From assembly GCF_030811455.1 (NCBI RefSeq), contig NZ_JAUSQU010000001.1:4712001-4776000 (forward strand): a DNA stretch of 64,000 nt, written 5' to 3'. The stretch comes from Streptosporangium lutulentum. GTDB taxonomy: Bacteria; Actinomycetota; Actinomycetes; Streptosporangiales; Streptosporangiaceae. Within the stretch, counting starts at the first letter, position 1; the number at the start of each line of letters is the position of its first letter. Positions 1 to 9,971 of the stretch are shown here, one piece after another. The notes under the pieces are model-generated. The model saw nothing but the letters and a program-made list of their open reading frames with translations, made no database searches and had not been told where the DNA came from. The translations under genes and the position numbers were made by a program.

Positions 1-98
1 GAGGTCAGCGGCCGGTTGAGCAGCTCACGGAAGGCGTTCAGATGCTCGCGGAACCCGTCTTGGCGGGAGGCGGTCTCCTGGTGCGCCGTCACGCTCAC
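1..98 (-). CDS. ftsW: FtsW, N-terminal fragment
   Basis: Only the first 32 or so codons are present; the gene runs off the left edge. A GTG start at 98 overlaps the murD stop (GTGA), so it is translationally coupled to murD. The visible residues (beginning MSVTAHQETASRQDGF) are a hydrophilic cytoplasmic tail with no recognisable domain, so the identification rests on gene order: in actinobacterial dcw clusters murD is followed by ftsW, the SEDS peptidoglycan glycosyltransferase that works with FtsI at the septum. Confidence 0.6.
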   Translation of the reverse strand, partial: MSVTAHQETASRQDGFREHLNAFRELLNRPLT

Positions 99-1498
99 GC
101 CCGTCTCCCGCCGTCCCCCGCGGCGAGCCGGTGCACGGCTCGGGCGAACGCCTCCCCCCGGGCCGGGTAGTTGGCGAACATGTCCAGAGAGGCGCCGGCC
201 GGAGCCAGCAGCACGGTGTCTCCGGGGGCGGCGAGCCTTGCGGCTTCGGTGACGACGCGATCCATGACCCCAGTGTCTTGCCCCGACACCTCCACGACCG
301 GAACATTCCCGGCGTGTCGCGCCAGAGCCTCGCGAATTCGCTCGCGATCGACGCCCAGGAGCACCGCGCCGCGCAGGCGCGGCGCGGCCCGCCGTACGAG
401 CTCGTTCACGTCGGCGCCCTTGAGCTGTCCCCCGGCGACCCAGACGATCGACGGATAGGCGGCGAGCGACGCGGCGGCGGCGTGCGGGTTGGTGGCCTTG
501 GAGTCGTCCACGTAGTCGACCTCGCCGACCCGGGCCACGTGCGCGATCCGGTGCGGGTCGGGGACGAAGTCCAGCAGGCCCCGTCGCACGGCCTCGGCCG
601 GCACCCCGTAGGACCTGGCCATGGCCGCGGCGGCGAGCGCGTTGGCCACGTTGTGCGGCGCGAACGGCCGGATGTCGACGAACGAGGCGAGCTCCTCGGC
701 GTTGCGCGCGGGGTCGGCCACGAACGCCCGGTCCACCAGCAGGTCCTCGACCACGCCGAGCTGGCCGGGCCCGGGGACGGCGAGGGTGAAGCTCACGCTC
801 CGCACGGCTCCGCCGCCTTCCGTCGCGTTCCGGTACGGCTCGGCCAGGCGGGCGGCCCACTCGTCGTCGGCGTTGTGGACGACCGTCCCGGCCCGGGTGA
901 AGATCTCGCCCTTGGCGCGGGCGTACTCCTCCATGGAACCGTGCCAGTCGAGATGGTCGGGGGCGACGTTGAGCAGGGCCGCGGTGTGCGGCGCCACGCT
1001 GGGCGAGCGGTGCAGCTGGAAGCTGGACAGCTCCACCGCCAGGACGTCCCAGGAGCCGGTGACGGCCTCCAGGACCGGGGTGCCGACGTTGCCGGCGGCG
1101 AGCGCCCTGTGCCCCGCGGCGGTCAGGATCGAGGTGAGCATCCGCACCGCGGTGGTCTTGCCGTTGGTTCCGGTCAGCGCCAGCCAGGGCGCCGCTCCGG
1201 CCGGGCGGATCCGCCAGGCGAGTTCGACCTCGCTGATCACCTCGATCCCGGCCTCCGCCGCCGCGGCGAGCAGCGGGTGGTGCGGCGGCCAGCCGGTCGT
1301 GACGACGACGGAGGTGCCCGGAGGCGGCTCGGAGGGCTCACCGAAGCGGACCTCGATCCCGAGCCCGGCCAGCTCTTCGGCCGTCGCCCTGGCGCGCTCG
1401 CCGTCCCGGCCCTCCAGGACGACCACCTTCTCGCCCCGGGCGGCCATGATCCGGGCGACGGCCGTGCCGGAGACCCCGAGGCCGGCGACGCAGATCAC
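95..1498 (-). CDS. murD: UDP-N-acetylmuramoylalanine--D-glutamate ligase MurD
   Basis: 467 residues, normal for MurD. It adds D-glutamate to UDP-MurNAc-L-Ala in the cytoplasm, the second amino-acid step of the peptidoglycan stem peptide. The N terminus (MICVAGLGVSG) is the Rossmann-like UDP-binding domain. The central ATPase domain has the Mur-ligase P-loop GTNGKTT, and the C-terminal ligase domain includes the segment DDSKATNPHAA. The GTG at 1498 is the only usable start before an upstream in-frame stop, and a GGGGGAGG ribosome site lies just before it. It follows mraY by 51 bp and overlaps ftsW. Confidence 0.95.
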   Translation of the reverse strand: MICVAGLGVSGTAVARIMAARGEKVVVLEGRDGERARATAEELAGLGIEVRFGEPSEPPPGTSVVVTTGWPPHHPLLAAAAEAGIEVISEVELAWRIRPAGAAPWLALTGTNGKTTAVRMLTSILTAAGHRALAAGNVGTPVLEAVTGSWDVLAVELSSFQLHRSPSVAPHTAALLNVAPDHLDWHGSMEEYARAKGEIFTRAGTVVHNADDEWAARLAEPYRNATEGGGAVRSVSFTLAVPGPGQLGVVEDLLVDRAFVADPARNAEELASFVDIRPFAPHNVANALAAAAMARSYGVPAEAVRRGLLDFVPDPHRIAHVARVGEVDYVDDSKATNPHAAAASLAAYPSIVWVAGGQLKGADVNELVRRAAPRLRGAVLLGVDRERIREALARHAGNVPVVEVSGQDTGVMDRVVTEAARLAAPGDTVLLAPAGASLDMFANYPARGEAFARAVHRLAAGDGGRRA

Positions 1499-1549
1499 GC
1501 GGCCTCCCCCGCGGTCGTGGCTGCCACGCTCATCGTGTGCTCGTCTTCA

Positions 1550-2605
1550 CTACTTGGGCATCCATTCCACGTAGAACAGTCCGAGCCCGGCGGCGGCGCA
1601 GAGGGCGGCGATGAGCCAGAAGCGCACCACGATCGTCGTCTCCGCCCAGCCCGCCAGCTCGAAGTGGTGCTGGAGTGGCGCCATCCTGAAGACCCGTTTG
1701 CCGGTCATCTTGAAGAAACCGACCTGGATGATCACCGACATCGTGATGATCACGCACATTCCGGCCAGGATGATCAGCAGGAACTGGGTACGGGTGGTGA
1801 TGGCCAGCCCGGCCAGCACGCCTCCCAGGGCCAGCGAGCCCGTGTCACCCATGAAGATCTTGGCCGGCGGGGCGTTCCACCACAGGAATCCGACCAGGGC
1901 GCCGAGCACGGCGGCGGCGACCACCGCCAGGTCCAGCGGGTCCCGGACCCAGTAGCAGTTGGGACCGAGCTGGACGGTGCAGCTGTTGCGGAGCTGCCAG
2001 TTGCCGATCAGCACGTAGGAGGCCAGCACCACACCGGTGGCGCCGCTGGCCAGGCCGTCGAGGCCGTCGGTGAGGTTCACGGCGTTGGAGAAGCCCACGA
2101 TCATGATGAGCACCAGGATCGTGAACCCGATGATGCCGATGGACGGGCCGAAGTCTCGCAGGAACGACAGCCGGGTCTCGGCCGGGGTGATCAGGTAGGC
2201 GTTCGGGAAGCGGGTCACCAGGACCGCGAAGACCGCGCCGATGACAAGCTGGCCCAGCGCCTTGGCGCCGCTGCGCAGACCGAGGCTGCGCTGCTTGTAG
2301 ATCTTGATGAAGTCGTCGAGGAAGCCGACCGCGCCGAGACCCACCATCAGGAACAGCACCAGGATCGCGGAGACCGTGGGCGAGGTCTGACTGACCAGGT
2401 GCGCGCTGGCGAACCCGATCAGCGCCGCGATCACGATCACGGTGCCGCCCATGGTGGGGGTGCCGCGCTTGTCGTGGTGGCCGGAGGGGCCCTCCTCGCG
2501 GATGCTCTGCCCGTAGCCGCGCCTGGAGAACAGGCGAATGGCCAGCGGCGTGCCGAACATGGACAGCAGCAGACCCACCGCCGCCGCAATGATGATCTCT
2601 GTCAT
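1550..2605 (-). CDS. mraY: Phospho-N-acetylmuramoyl-pentapeptide transferase MraY
   Basis: 351 residues with about ten hydrophobic segments. It transfers phospho-MurNAc-pentapeptide from UDP to undecaprenyl phosphate, forming lipid I at the inner face of the membrane. Family hallmarks are visible: the N-terminal segment with [16 protein letters not shown], the catalytic aspartates in [26 protein letters not shown] in the middle, and the histidine-rich [11 protein letters not shown] near the C terminus. The ATG overlaps the murF stop (ATGA, 2602-2605), so the two are coupled. Confidence 0.96.
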   Translation of the reverse strand: MTEIIIAAAVGLLLSMFGTPLAIRLFSRRGYGQSIREEGPSGHHDKRGTPTMGGTVIVIAALIGFASAHLVSQTSPTVSAILVLFLMVGLGAVGFLDDFIKIYKQRSLGLRSGAKALGQLVIGAVFAVLVTRFPNAYLITPAETRLSFLRDFGPSIGIIGFTILVLIMIVGFSNAVNLTDGLDGLASGATGVVLASYVLIGNWQLRNSCTVQLGPNCYWVRDPLDLAVVAAAVLGALVGFLWWNAPPAKIFMGDTGSLALGGVLAGLAITTRTQFLLIILAGMCVIITMSVIIQVGFFKMTGKRVFRMAPLQHHFELAGWAETTIVVRFWLIAALCAAAGLGLFYVEWMPK

Positions 2606-4068
2606 CGGCGGTCACCTTCGAGCAGCGCCTCGGCCACGCGTTCCAGTCCGGCCGCACGCGGCCCCTTGACGAGCACCACGTCGCCCGGGGCCAGGAGTCC
2701 CGACAACTCGGCGCCCGCGGCGGCCGCGTCGGCGACGTGTGCGATTCGCACGGTGCCCGCGGCCCCGTCTTCCCGTGTGGGACCCGCGCCGTCCGGACCC
2801 GGATCGCCGCTTCCCGGATCACCGCTCGCGGCGTCCCGGACGGCGGCCCCGGCACCGGCCAGAACCGGTTCCGCGTCGGGGCCGACGACGAACAGGCCGG
2901 TGAGACCGGCGCTCGCGGCCAGCCGGCCCAGCTCCTCGTTCAGGGCCGCGCTCTCCTCTCCCAGCTCGCGCAGGGCGGCGATGACCGCGAAGCGGCGTCG
3001 CCCGCCCGCGAGGGCGTCCAGGGTGCCGAAGGCGGCGTGCATGGACTCGGGGTTGGCGTTGTAGGCGTCGTTGATCACGGTGACCCCGTCCCGGCGGTCG
3101 GTGACCTCCATCCGCCAGCGGCTGCGAGGCTCGGCCTCCGACAGCTCCTCCGCGATGGTGGCGACCGGCAGACCCAGCTCGTAGGCGGCCGCGGCGGCGG
3201 CCAGCGCGTTCTGTACGGCGTGCTCACCGTACAGCCTGAGCCGGACGGGTGCGGCCCCCGAGGGGGTCCGCAGCGTGAAGGAGGCGCGACCTCGACCGTC
3301 GACGGTCACGTCCTCGGCCCGTACGGCCGCGCTCTCGGAGCGGCCGTACCAGGTGACCCTGGCCTCGGTGCGCTCGGCCATCGCGGCCACCAGCGGGTCG
3401 TCCGCGTTCAGTACGGCCACGCCGTCGGCGCCCAGCGCCTCGACCAGCTCTCCCTTGGCCCTGGCGATCGCCTCCTTGCCGCCGAAGACCCCCAGGTGGG
3501 CGGAGCCGACGTTGAGGACGACGCCGATCTTCGGCGGGGCGACGCGGGCGAGGTGCCTGATGTCGCCCACGTATCGGGCGCTGAGTTCCAGCACCAGGTA
3601 GCCGGTGCCCTCGTCGGCCTTCAGCACCGTGAGGGGGTGGCCGATCTCGTTGTTGAACGAGCCGGAGGGGGCCACCGTCGGGCCGATCCTGGCGGTGAGC
3701 CTGGCCAGCAGGTCTTTGGTCGTGGTCTTGCCCGCCGAGCCGGTGATGCCGATGACGGTGGTCTCCGGCAGGTCCGCGCAGACCGCGGTGGCCAGGGCCG
3801 CGAGCGCGGCCACGGTGTCGCCGACGATGATCGCGGGCGCATCGACGGGCTTGGACGCCAGCACGGCGACCGCCCCGTCGGCGATGGCCTGGGCCGCGAA
3901 GTCGTGCCCGTCGGACCGTTCGCCCTTGATGGCGACGAACAGCGACCCCGGTTCGACGGCCCGGGAGTCGATGACGACCGGACCGCGCACCACCGCGCGG
4001 GGATCGGCCATGCCCGCGAGGGCGCCCGAGGTGATCTCGGCGATCCTGGCCAGCGGCAACGGGATCAT
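2602..4068 (-). CDS. murF: UDP-MurNAc-tripeptide--D-Ala-D-Ala ligase MurF
   Basis: 488 residues. MurF adds D-Ala-D-Ala to complete the UDP-MurNAc-pentapeptide. The N-terminal substrate domain contains [16 protein letters not shown], the central domain has the P-loop [13 protein letters not shown], and the ligase domain has [12 protein letters not shown], a motif characteristic of MurF. A short Gly/Asp/Pro-rich linker (around residues 415-435) interrupts the C-terminal domain, which is a common place for actinobacterial insertions. It starts 12 bp after the murE stop and overlaps mraY by four bases. Confidence 0.95.
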   Translation of the reverse strand: MIPLPLARIAEITSGALAGMADPRAVVRGPVVIDSRAVEPGSLFVAIKGERSDGHDFAAQAIADGAVAVLASKPVDAPAIIVGDTVAALAALATAVCADLPETTVIGITGSAGKTTTKDLLARLTARIGPTVAPSGSFNNEIGHPLTVLKADEGTGYLVLELSARYVGDIRHLARVAPPKIGVVLNVGSAHLGVFGGKEAIARAKGELVEALGADGVAVLNADDPLVAAMAERTEARVTWYGRSESAAVRAEDVTVDGRGRASFTLRTPSGAAPVRLRLYGEHAVQNALAAAAAAYELGLPVATIAEELSEAEPRSRWRMEVTDRRDGVTVINDAYNANPESMHAAFGTLDALAGGRRRFAVIAALRELGEESAALNEELGRLAASAGLTGLFVVGPDAEPVLAGAGAAVRDAASGDPGSGDPGPDGAGPTREDGAAGTVRIAHVADAAAAGAELSGLLAPGDVVLVKGPRAAGLERVAEALLEGDRR

Positions 4069-4080
4069 GATGCGTCTTCC

Positions 4081-5643
4081 CTACTCTCCATACGTGCTTC
4101 GGCGCCCGGTTCGGTTCCGCCGCCTGACGATCGCGTCGGCCACCACTTGTCTGTCGTCGAACGGGAGCACCTCGTCACCGACGTACTGCCCCTGCTCGTG
4201 ACCCTTCCCGGCCACGACGACGACGTCACCGAAACCCGCCCTGCTGATCGCCAGGTCGATGGCCGCGGCGCGGTCCGGCTCAATGATCACATGTGCGCGC
4301 CCCTCCTGGGGCACGCTGAGAACTCCGTCCATCATCTCCGCGAGAATCCGCAGTGGATCCTCGGAGCGCGGATTGTCGCTGGTGAGAATAGCCACATCCG
4401 CCAGCCGTGCGGCGGCCTCCCCCATCATCGGGCGTTTGCCCCGGTCACGGTCACCGCCGCAGCCGAGCACCACGGTCAGCCCGCCCGTCGTGATCTCGCG
4501 GAGCGAGCGCAGGACCGACTCCACGGCGCCCGGCTTGTGCGAGTAGTCGACGATGGCCTGGAAATCCTCTCCCCCGGGCACCCGCTCCATCCGGCCGGGC
4601 ACTCCGGCCAGCGTGCCGACACCGGCGACCGCGGTCCGCAGCGGCACCCCGGCCTCCACGAGGGCGACGACCGCGCCCAGGGAGTTGGCGACGTTGAACA
4701 GGCCCGGCAGCGAGATCGTCACGGCCTCCTCGACGCCGCCGGGACCGGCGACGCGGAAGGTGCTGCCCTCGGCTCCCAGACGCACGTCCACGGCCCGCCA
4801 GTCGGCTTCGGGCGCGCCCTCCGCCGAGAAGGTGGTCATCGGGATCTTGGCCAGGCCGAGGAGCTCGCGCCCGCGGGCGTCGTCGATGTTGACGACGCCC
4901 GCGCGGCTCATCTCGGGGGTGAACAGCCGGGCCTTGGTCGCGAAGTAGTCGTCGAAGTCCTTGTGGAAGTCCAGGTGGTCCTGGGACAGGTTGGTGAACA
5001 GCGCGACGTCGTAGAACACGGCGTCGACGCGGCCCAGCGCCAGCGCGTGGCTGGAGACCTCCATGGCGGCGGCGGTGACGCCCTGCTCGCGCATGAGGGC
5101 GAACAGGCCCTGCAGGTCGCTGGCCTCCGGTGTGGTCAGTTTCGGCATGAAGCGGAGCTCGCCGACGTGGATCTCCACTCCGCCGATCAGCCCCGCCTTG
5201 TGTCCCGCGGCCCGCAGCCCGGCCTCCAGCAGGAAACTGGTGGTGGACTTGCCGCTGGTCCCGGTGACGCCGATGACCATGACGTCGGCCGCGGGGTTGC
5301 CGTACACCCAGGCGGAGACCTGCCCGAGCAGGCGGCGCGGATCCGGCACGACGAGGACGGGCAGGCCGGTGGCGATCGCGGCCTCCCTGCCCGCCGGGTC
5401 GGTCAGGATCGCGGTGGCTCCCGCGGCGAGGGCCTGCGCGGAGAAGCCGGCGCCGTGGGAGGAGGTTCCCGGCAACGCGACGTAAAGATCTCCGCGCCGC
5501 ACCTGGCGCGAGTCGATGGTGATCCCCGAGATCGCGGCCAGCGGTGCTCGCGACGTGCCCGAAGGCGCGCCGAGCAGGCTTGCTAGCCCCGAGAGCGGAC
5601 GGGGTGAACTGTTGGAGGGTCGCATTGACGACGGGGGACGCAC
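4081..5643 (-). CDS. murE: UDP-MurNAc-dipeptide--diamino acid ligase MurE
   Basis: 520 residues from a GTG at 5643; an in-frame ATG at 5625 is an equally possible start, and neither has a clear ribosome site. MurE adds the third stem-peptide residue. Visible motifs are ITIDSRQVRRGDLYVALPG in the N-terminal domain, the P-loop GVTGTSGKSTTSF, and in the C-terminal domain TSDNPRSEDP. The DNPR motif is the signature of enzymes that add meso-diaminopimelate rather than lysine, as expected in most actinomycetes. It lies 22 bp downstream of ftsI. Confidence 0.95.
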   Translation of the reverse strand: MRPPSSMRPSNSSPRPLSGLASLLGAPSGTSRAPLAAISGITIDSRQVRRGDLYVALPGTSSHGAGFSAQALAAGATAILTDPAGREAAIATGLPVLVVPDPRRLLGQVSAWVYGNPAADVMVIGVTGTSGKSTTSFLLEAGLRAAGHKAGLIGGVEIHVGELRFMPKLTTPEASDLQGLFALMREQGVTAAAMEVSSHALALGRVDAVFYDVALFTNLSQDHLDFHKDFDDYFATKARLFTPEMSRAGVVNIDDARGRELLGLAKIPMTTFSAEGAPEADWRAVDVRLGAEGSTFRVAGPGGVEEAVTISLPGLFNVANSLGAVVALVEAGVPLRTAVAGVGTLAGVPGRMERVPGGEDFQAIVDYSHKPGAVESVLRSLREITTGGLTVVLGCGGDRDRGKRPMMGEAAARLADVAILTSDNPRSEDPLRILAEMMDGVLSVPQEGRAHVIIEPDRAAAIDLAISRAGFGDVVVVAGKGHEQGQYVGDEVLPFDDRQVVADAIVRRRNRTGRRSTYGE

Positions 5644-5665
5644 GGCGAGAGCGTACCTTCACTCA

Positions 5666-8272
5666 TCACTCCCCGGCGCGTATCCGCACCGGGGAGGGCT
5701 GGGTTCCGGTCGGCGGGATCTTCTTGCTCTTCAAGGCGAACGTCATCACCTGCTTGAAAACCGGGGCGGCGATCTCTCCGCCGTAGTGGCCCTTCTGGGG
5801 GTCCTGGATCACTGCCAGCACCACCAGACGAGGCTTGTCCGCGGGAGCAAACCCGACAAACGTCGCGCTATATCCGCAATAGCCCTGGCATTTAGCGTCG
5901 TAGCGCATCGCGGTACCCGTCTTACCGGCCACGCGGTAGCCGTCGATGGAGGCGAGGTTGCCCGTGCCCTCCGCGCTCACCGCGGCCTCCAGCATGGAGG
6001 AGATCTCCTTCGCCGTGCGCTCGCCGACCACTCGGGTCTGCTTGGCCGGCGGCGACGGCACGAACGCGCCGTTCTCGGCGGTCGTGCCGGCCACGATCTG
6101 GGGGGCGACGCGCATTCCGCCGTTGGCGATGGTCTGGTAGACGCTGGCCGTCTGGAGTGCGGTCACCGAGACGCCCTGGCCGTAGGAGACCGTGCAGCGC
6201 TGGCTGCCCGACCACGTCTTCCAGTCCGGCAGGAGCCCCGCCTCCTCGCCCAGGAGGCCGGCGCCGGGCTTGGCGCCGAAGCCGAAGCGCTTCAGCATCT
6301 CGTACAGCCTCTGGTCTCCGATCTTCTGGGCGGCGAGGATCGTGCCGACGTTGCTGGAGGTCGCCACGATGCCGGAGAAGGTCAGCCGCTCGACGGGGTG
6401 CGGGTGGGAGTCTCTGAGGATCTGGTCCGCGCACCTGATCTGGTCGGGGACCCTGAACAAGGAGTCGGGCCGTACGGCCCCCGACTCCAGGGCTGCCGCC
6501 GCGGTGATGACCTTGTTGGTGCTGCCCGGTTCGAACACGTCCGCCACCGCCCGGTTGACCCAGTCCTTGGGAGGGGTCTTCGACCAGTTCTTCAGGTCGA
6601 GCTCGGGCGCGTTGGCCATGGCGACCACCTGGCCGGTCTGCACATCCATCACGATGGCGCTGCCCGTGCGGGCCCCGGTGGCCGTGACCTGGTCGGTGAT
6701 CGCCTTCTGCGCGGCCCACTGGATGTCCCTGTCGATGGTGAGCCGTACGTCCCTGCCCTCCACCGGCGCCTTCAGGGTGCTGCGGGTCATCGGGATGTGC
6801 TGCCCCTCGCGGCCCGTCTCGATGAACTGCTCGCCGTCACGGCCCGCCAGCAGCTTGTCGTAGGTGCTCTCCAGCCCGGTCAGCCCCGTGCCCTCGTCCC
6901 CGACGAACCCCAGCAGGGTGCCCGCCAGATCGCCACCGGGATAGTCGCGCCGGTAGCGCTGCTTGGAGCCGACACCTGCGAAGTCGTGTTCCATGATCCG
7001 CTGAGCGGTGGGCGGGTCGATCGCGGCGGCCAGCTGCTCGTAGTGGCTGCTGGTGTCGGCGAGCTTGGCGGCGATGCCCTCCTTCGACTGGTTGAGCTCC
7101 TTGGCCAGGACCGTGGCCACCTGTTCGCGCTTCTTGGGATCGACCACGGAGGGATCCACGAAGATCTCGCGCGCCTCCAGGGTCAGCGCGAGCTCGTTCC
7201 CCTTGACGTCGGTGATCGAACCGCGCCGCGCGGTCAGCTTCTCGGACTGGACCCGCTGTTTGGCCGCCTGCGCCGTATAGACCTTCGAGTCGAGTCCCTG
7301 GAGCTGGATGAGCCGTCCGGCGAAGATGGACAGCACGAAGGTCATCGCGATCAGGCTGATGTTGATGCGCCTGCCGGGGTTTCCCAGGCGCAGCACCGCG
7401 GGCGGGCGCGCGGGGGGCCTCGGCGGCCTGCCGCCGGACCATCCCCCGGGGCGTGTACGGCCCGGATCGGTCGTCTGCTCGCCTGCCCGCCTCGGGGCGT
7501 GGCGAATCCGGCCCGGAGGGGTCTGCGGCTCCTCAGGACGCGTGGGACGCCCCGGCCTGCGCGGCACCTCGGGGCCCGGGGGCCTGCCGGACGAACCCGC
7601 CGTCTCCGGACGCGCGGGCCTGCGAGGAGCACCCGGCCTGTCGGCTCCCTCGGAGCGCGACCTCGCCTGCCCCTCAGGTCGCCCCGCCCTGCCCTGCCCC
7701 GGCCCGGGCACCCTGCCCGCGGGGCCCTGCCTGCGCGGCGCCGCGGGCCCTGAGGGCTTGCCGGACGCGGCGGGCCTGCCGGGCCGGTCGGACGCCGGCG
7801 GCCTGCCGGACGCACCGGGCCCGCCGGTCCTGTCGGATCCTGACGGCCTGCCGGGCCGGTCGGACGCCGGAGGCTTGCCGGACGCACCGGCCCTGCCCGC
7901 CCTGTCAGGTCCCTGGGGCTTACCGGACGCGCCGGACCTCTCGGGTCCGGGCGCCTTGCCGGATCCACCGGGCCTGCCCTGCCCGCCGGAGCCGGAGGTC
8001 TTACCGGACGCACCGGGCCGGCCCTGCCCGCCGGGGGCGGGCGGCTTCACCGGTCCGCCTGAGGCGGACGGCCTGCCGGAGGAGCCCTGTCCTCCGCGGC
8101 CCTCGGGACCCTCCGGCCGGGCCGGCCGGCCCTGGCCCGGCTTTCCCGTCGCGTCCGGACCACCGGCGCCCGGGCCGCTCGTGCGGCCGGGACCACCCGG
8201 GGCCCGGCGACCGGTGCCCCCGGCGGATCCGCCTCGGCCCGGCCCCGCGCCCCGGCCGCCGGTGTCCTTCAT
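5666..8272 (-). CDS. ftsI: Septal peptidoglycan transpeptidase FtsI (PBP class B) with long disordered N-terminal tail
   Basis: 868 residues, long for FtsI (often 580-680). Residues 1-300 are almost entirely Gly, Pro, Arg, Ser, Ala and Lys with degenerate repeats such as ASGKPPASDRPGRP. A single membrane anchor follows at about 303-323, then the PBP dimerisation domain and the transpeptidase domain with SxxK at S584-T-N-K587, SxN at S639-S640-N641 and KTG at 784-786, so the catalytic centre is intact. The start is supported by the ATGA overlap with the ftsL stop and by a GC-rich third codon position throughout the tail. FtsI crosslinks septal peptidoglycan with FtsW; the tail would be cytoplasmic. 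Confidence 0.93.
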   Translation of the reverse strand: MKDTGGRGAGPGRGGSAGGTGRRAPGGPGRTSGPGAGGPDATGKPGQGRPARPEGPEGRGGQGSSGRPSASGGPVKPPAPGGQGRPGASGKTSGSGGQGRPGGSGKAPGPERSGASGKPQGPDRAGRAGASGKPPASDRPGRPSGSDRTGGPGASGRPPASDRPGRPAASGKPSGPAAPRRQGPAGRVPGPGQGRAGRPEGQARSRSEGADRPGAPRRPARPETAGSSGRPPGPEVPRRPGRPTRPEEPQTPPGRIRHAPRRAGEQTTDPGRTRPGGWSGGRPPRPPARPPAVLRLGNPGRRINISLIAMTFVLSIFAGRLIQLQGLDSKVYTAQAAKQRVQSEKLTARRGSITDVKGNELALTLEAREIFVDPSVVDPKKREQVATVLAKELNQSKEGIAAKLADTSSHYEQLAAAIDPPTAQRIMEHDFAGVGSKQRYRRDYPGGDLAGTLLGFVGDEGTGLTGLESTYDKLLAGRDGEQFIETGREGQHIPMTRSTLKAPVEGRDVRLTIDRDIQWAAQKAITDQVTATGARTGSAIVMDVQTGQVVAMANAPELDLKNWSKTPPKDWVNRAVADVFEPGSTNKVITAAAALESGAVRPDSLFRVPDQIRCADQILRDSHPHPVERLTFSGIVATSSNVGTILAAQKIGDQRLYEMLKRFGFGAKPGAGLLGEEAGLLPDWKTWSGSQRCTVSYGQGVSVTALQTASVYQTIANGGMRVAPQIVAGTTAENGAFVPSPPAKQTRVVGERTAKEISSMLEAAVSAEGTGNLASIDGYRVAGKTGTAMRYDAKCQGYCGYSATFVGFAPADKPRLVVLAVIQDPQKGHYGGEIAAPVFKQVMTFALKSKKIPPTGTQPSPVRIRAGE

Positions 8273-8778
8273 CGGCCCGTGCCCGGCACTGGCTCCTGCC
8301 CGGCGAGGGTCTGGCCGTCGCTGGCGACCCGGCTGTTCGGATGGCCGGGGGTGAGGATGTTCGACGTCTCCCAGTCGGGACTCTGCCCCTGCTTGCCGGC
8401 CTTGTCGGCGACCGCGCCGGGCATCTCGAACTGTCTGTTGTCGTGCTCCATCTCTTCCTTCTGCACGCGGTACTTGTTGTTCTCCGCGCGCAGCTTGCTC
8501 AGCTCGAAGGAGTCTCGGGCGAGGACGGTGTTCAGCAACAGCAGGCTGACCAGGCCACCACAGAGCAGACCGACCACGAGCAGCACGAAGGGAGCCCTCG
8601 GCGCACGTCCTGGGCGGGGCGCCGAGGCCACGACCGGTGTGGCCTTCGCGTCGACGGGCGCGGACCTGGCCGGTTCGGGCCTGTGTTTCTGCGGCATCGG
8701 ACGGGGGACGCGCGCGGGCCGGGTACCGCGACTCGGCGCGGTGCGGACGTCTGACTCACTCCTCGTCAACTGCCTCAC
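8269..8778 (-). CDS. ftsL: FtsL-like septum formation protein
   Basis: 169 residues: a basic proline-rich cytoplasmic tail (about 1-62), one membrane segment ([20 protein letters not shown], about 64-83), then a short extracytoplasmic coiled-coil ([21 protein letters not shown]) and a hydrophilic tail. This is the FtsL/DivIC bitopic layout and its place between rsmH and ftsI is the usual one for ftsL. The GTG at 8778 has GAGAGG five bases upstream and overlaps the end of rsmH by 23 bp; an in-frame ATG at 8697 is an alternative. Its partner would be FtsB/DivIC, with the FtsQ-FtsL-FtsB complex activating FtsW-FtsI. Confidence 0.8.
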   Translation of the reverse strand: MRQLTRSESDVRTAPSRGTRPARVPRPMPQKHRPEPARSAPVDAKATPVVASAPRPGRAPRAPFVLLVVGLLCGGLVSLLLLNTVLARDSFELSKLRAENNKYRVQKEEMEHDNRQFEMPGAVADKAGKQGQSPDWETSNILTPGHPNSRVASDGQTLAGQEPVPGTGR

Positions 8779-9748
8779 GGATCCTCTCTGCCGCCCGACA
8801 CCGGGCAGAGGCCGCCCGCGGGTTGCGGGTGACCTCCTCTTCGCTCGGAAGCTCGGCTCCCTTCGTGAGAAGGGCGAACCGCGGCTGATGCGCCGGCAAC
8901 GGGACGGGCAGCCCCGGAGGGCTGGTGTCCCTGGTTCGCGCCGTGATGACCTGCTTCGTCAGCCGGTCCTCAAGGGAGTGATACGCGAGCACGACCACGC
9001 GCCCGCCCAGCGTCAATGCGTCGAGCGCGGCTGGGAGCGCGCGTTCCAGCGCCGTCAACTCCGCGTTCACCTCGATCCGCAACGCCTGAAAAGTCCTTTT
9101 TGCGGGGTTGCCCCCGGTCCGTCTGGTCGCGGCGGGGATCGCCGTACGGACGATCTCCGCAAGCCGCTTGGTCGACGTTATGGCCTCCCTGGCCCTTTCC
9201 TTGATGATTAGGTTCGCGACACGCGGAGCAAATCGCTCTTCGCCGTAATTGCGGAGAATCTTGATCAGGTCGGCGGCCGAGTAGGTGTTGACGACGACCT
9301 CGGCCGTCAGCTCCTCGTCCCGGTCCATCCGCATGTCCAGCGGGGCGTCGTAGGAGTAGGCGAAACCTCGCTCGCCCTCGTCCAGCTGCGGCGAGGAGAC
9401 CCCCAGGTCGAAGAGGGCGCCGTCGACACGGGGACGACCGGCCCGCGCCAGCACCTCGGTGAGTTCGTCGGAGACCGCGCGCACCAGCGTGATCCGGTCG
9501 GCGTACGGCGCGAGCCGGACCGTGGACCGTTCTATCGCGACGGGGTCGCGGTCGATCCCGATCAGATGCAGCGAGGGGTGGGCGGCGAGCAGTGCCTCCG
9601 CGTGGCCGCCGAGCCCCAGGTTGGCGTCGACCACGACGGGAGCGGGGCGGGCCAGCGCGGGAGCGAGCAGCTCCAGCACGCGATCAAGCATCACGGGCAC
9701 GTGACCGCCCGGCACCTGAAGATCATGATTGTCGTTACCCGCGCGCAT
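8756..9748 (-). CDS. rsmH: 16S rRNA m4C1402 methyltransferase RsmH (MraW)
   Basis: 330 residues from the ATG at 9748. RsmH methylates N4 of C1402 in the ribosomal P site. It shows [15 protein letters not shown], the SAM-binding [35 protein letters not shown], a typical internal insertion, and [16 protein letters not shown]. The frame stays open further upstream, but the added residues resemble nothing in the family; the chosen ATG follows a G-run (AAAGGGGGG) at a suitable distance. MDEAEKGG (8 codons before the upstream part of this start) is another possible start. It sits in the dcw operon, 223 bp after mraZ. Confidence 0.93.
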   Translation of the reverse strand: MRAGNDNHDLQVPGGHVPVMLDRVLELLAPALARPAPVVVDANLGLGGHAEALLAAHPSLHLIGIDRDPVAIERSTVRLAPYADRITLVRAVSDELTEVLARAGRPRVDGALFDLGVSSPQLDEGERGFAYSYDAPLDMRMDRDEELTAEVVVNTYSAADLIKILRNYGEERFAPRVANLIIKERAREAITSTKRLAEIVRTAIPAATRRTGGNPAKRTFQALRIEVNAELTALERALPAALDALTLGGRVVVLAYHSLEDRLTKQVITARTRDTSPPGLPVPLPAHQPRFALLTKGAELPSEEEVTRNPRAASARCRAAERIREAVDEE

Positions 9749-9971
9749 GAAGCGCAAACCCCCCTTTTCCGCCTCGTCCATGGACGAGCGGCGGCCGTTC
9801 ATCGGTGTGTTTACTGGCCCCCACCCTCGGGGCCGTCCGGCCAGGTCCCCATCCGCACCCGCGTATCGGTCCGTCACCTGACACCGGGGAAGGTGCATCA
9901 GCTGACGGACTGGGTGGTTGCGGGTGGAGACCTCGCCGAACGACGTTTCAACCGATGAGTCGACCGTGGAG
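9749..9971. other. mraZ-rsmH intergenic gap
   Basis: A 223-bp gap inside an otherwise tightly packed operon. The minus-strand reading frame of rsmH stays open across it, but the translation does not resemble RsmH. No convincing second promoter, terminator or structured element was seen. Confidence 0.5.

Noticed and set aside
131..3064. Very long plus-strand open frame over murD-mraY-murF
   Set aside because: It is the antisense shadow of GC-rich genes; its translation is repetitive G/R/H/P-rich text with no domain, while the minus strand encodes full Mur enzymes.
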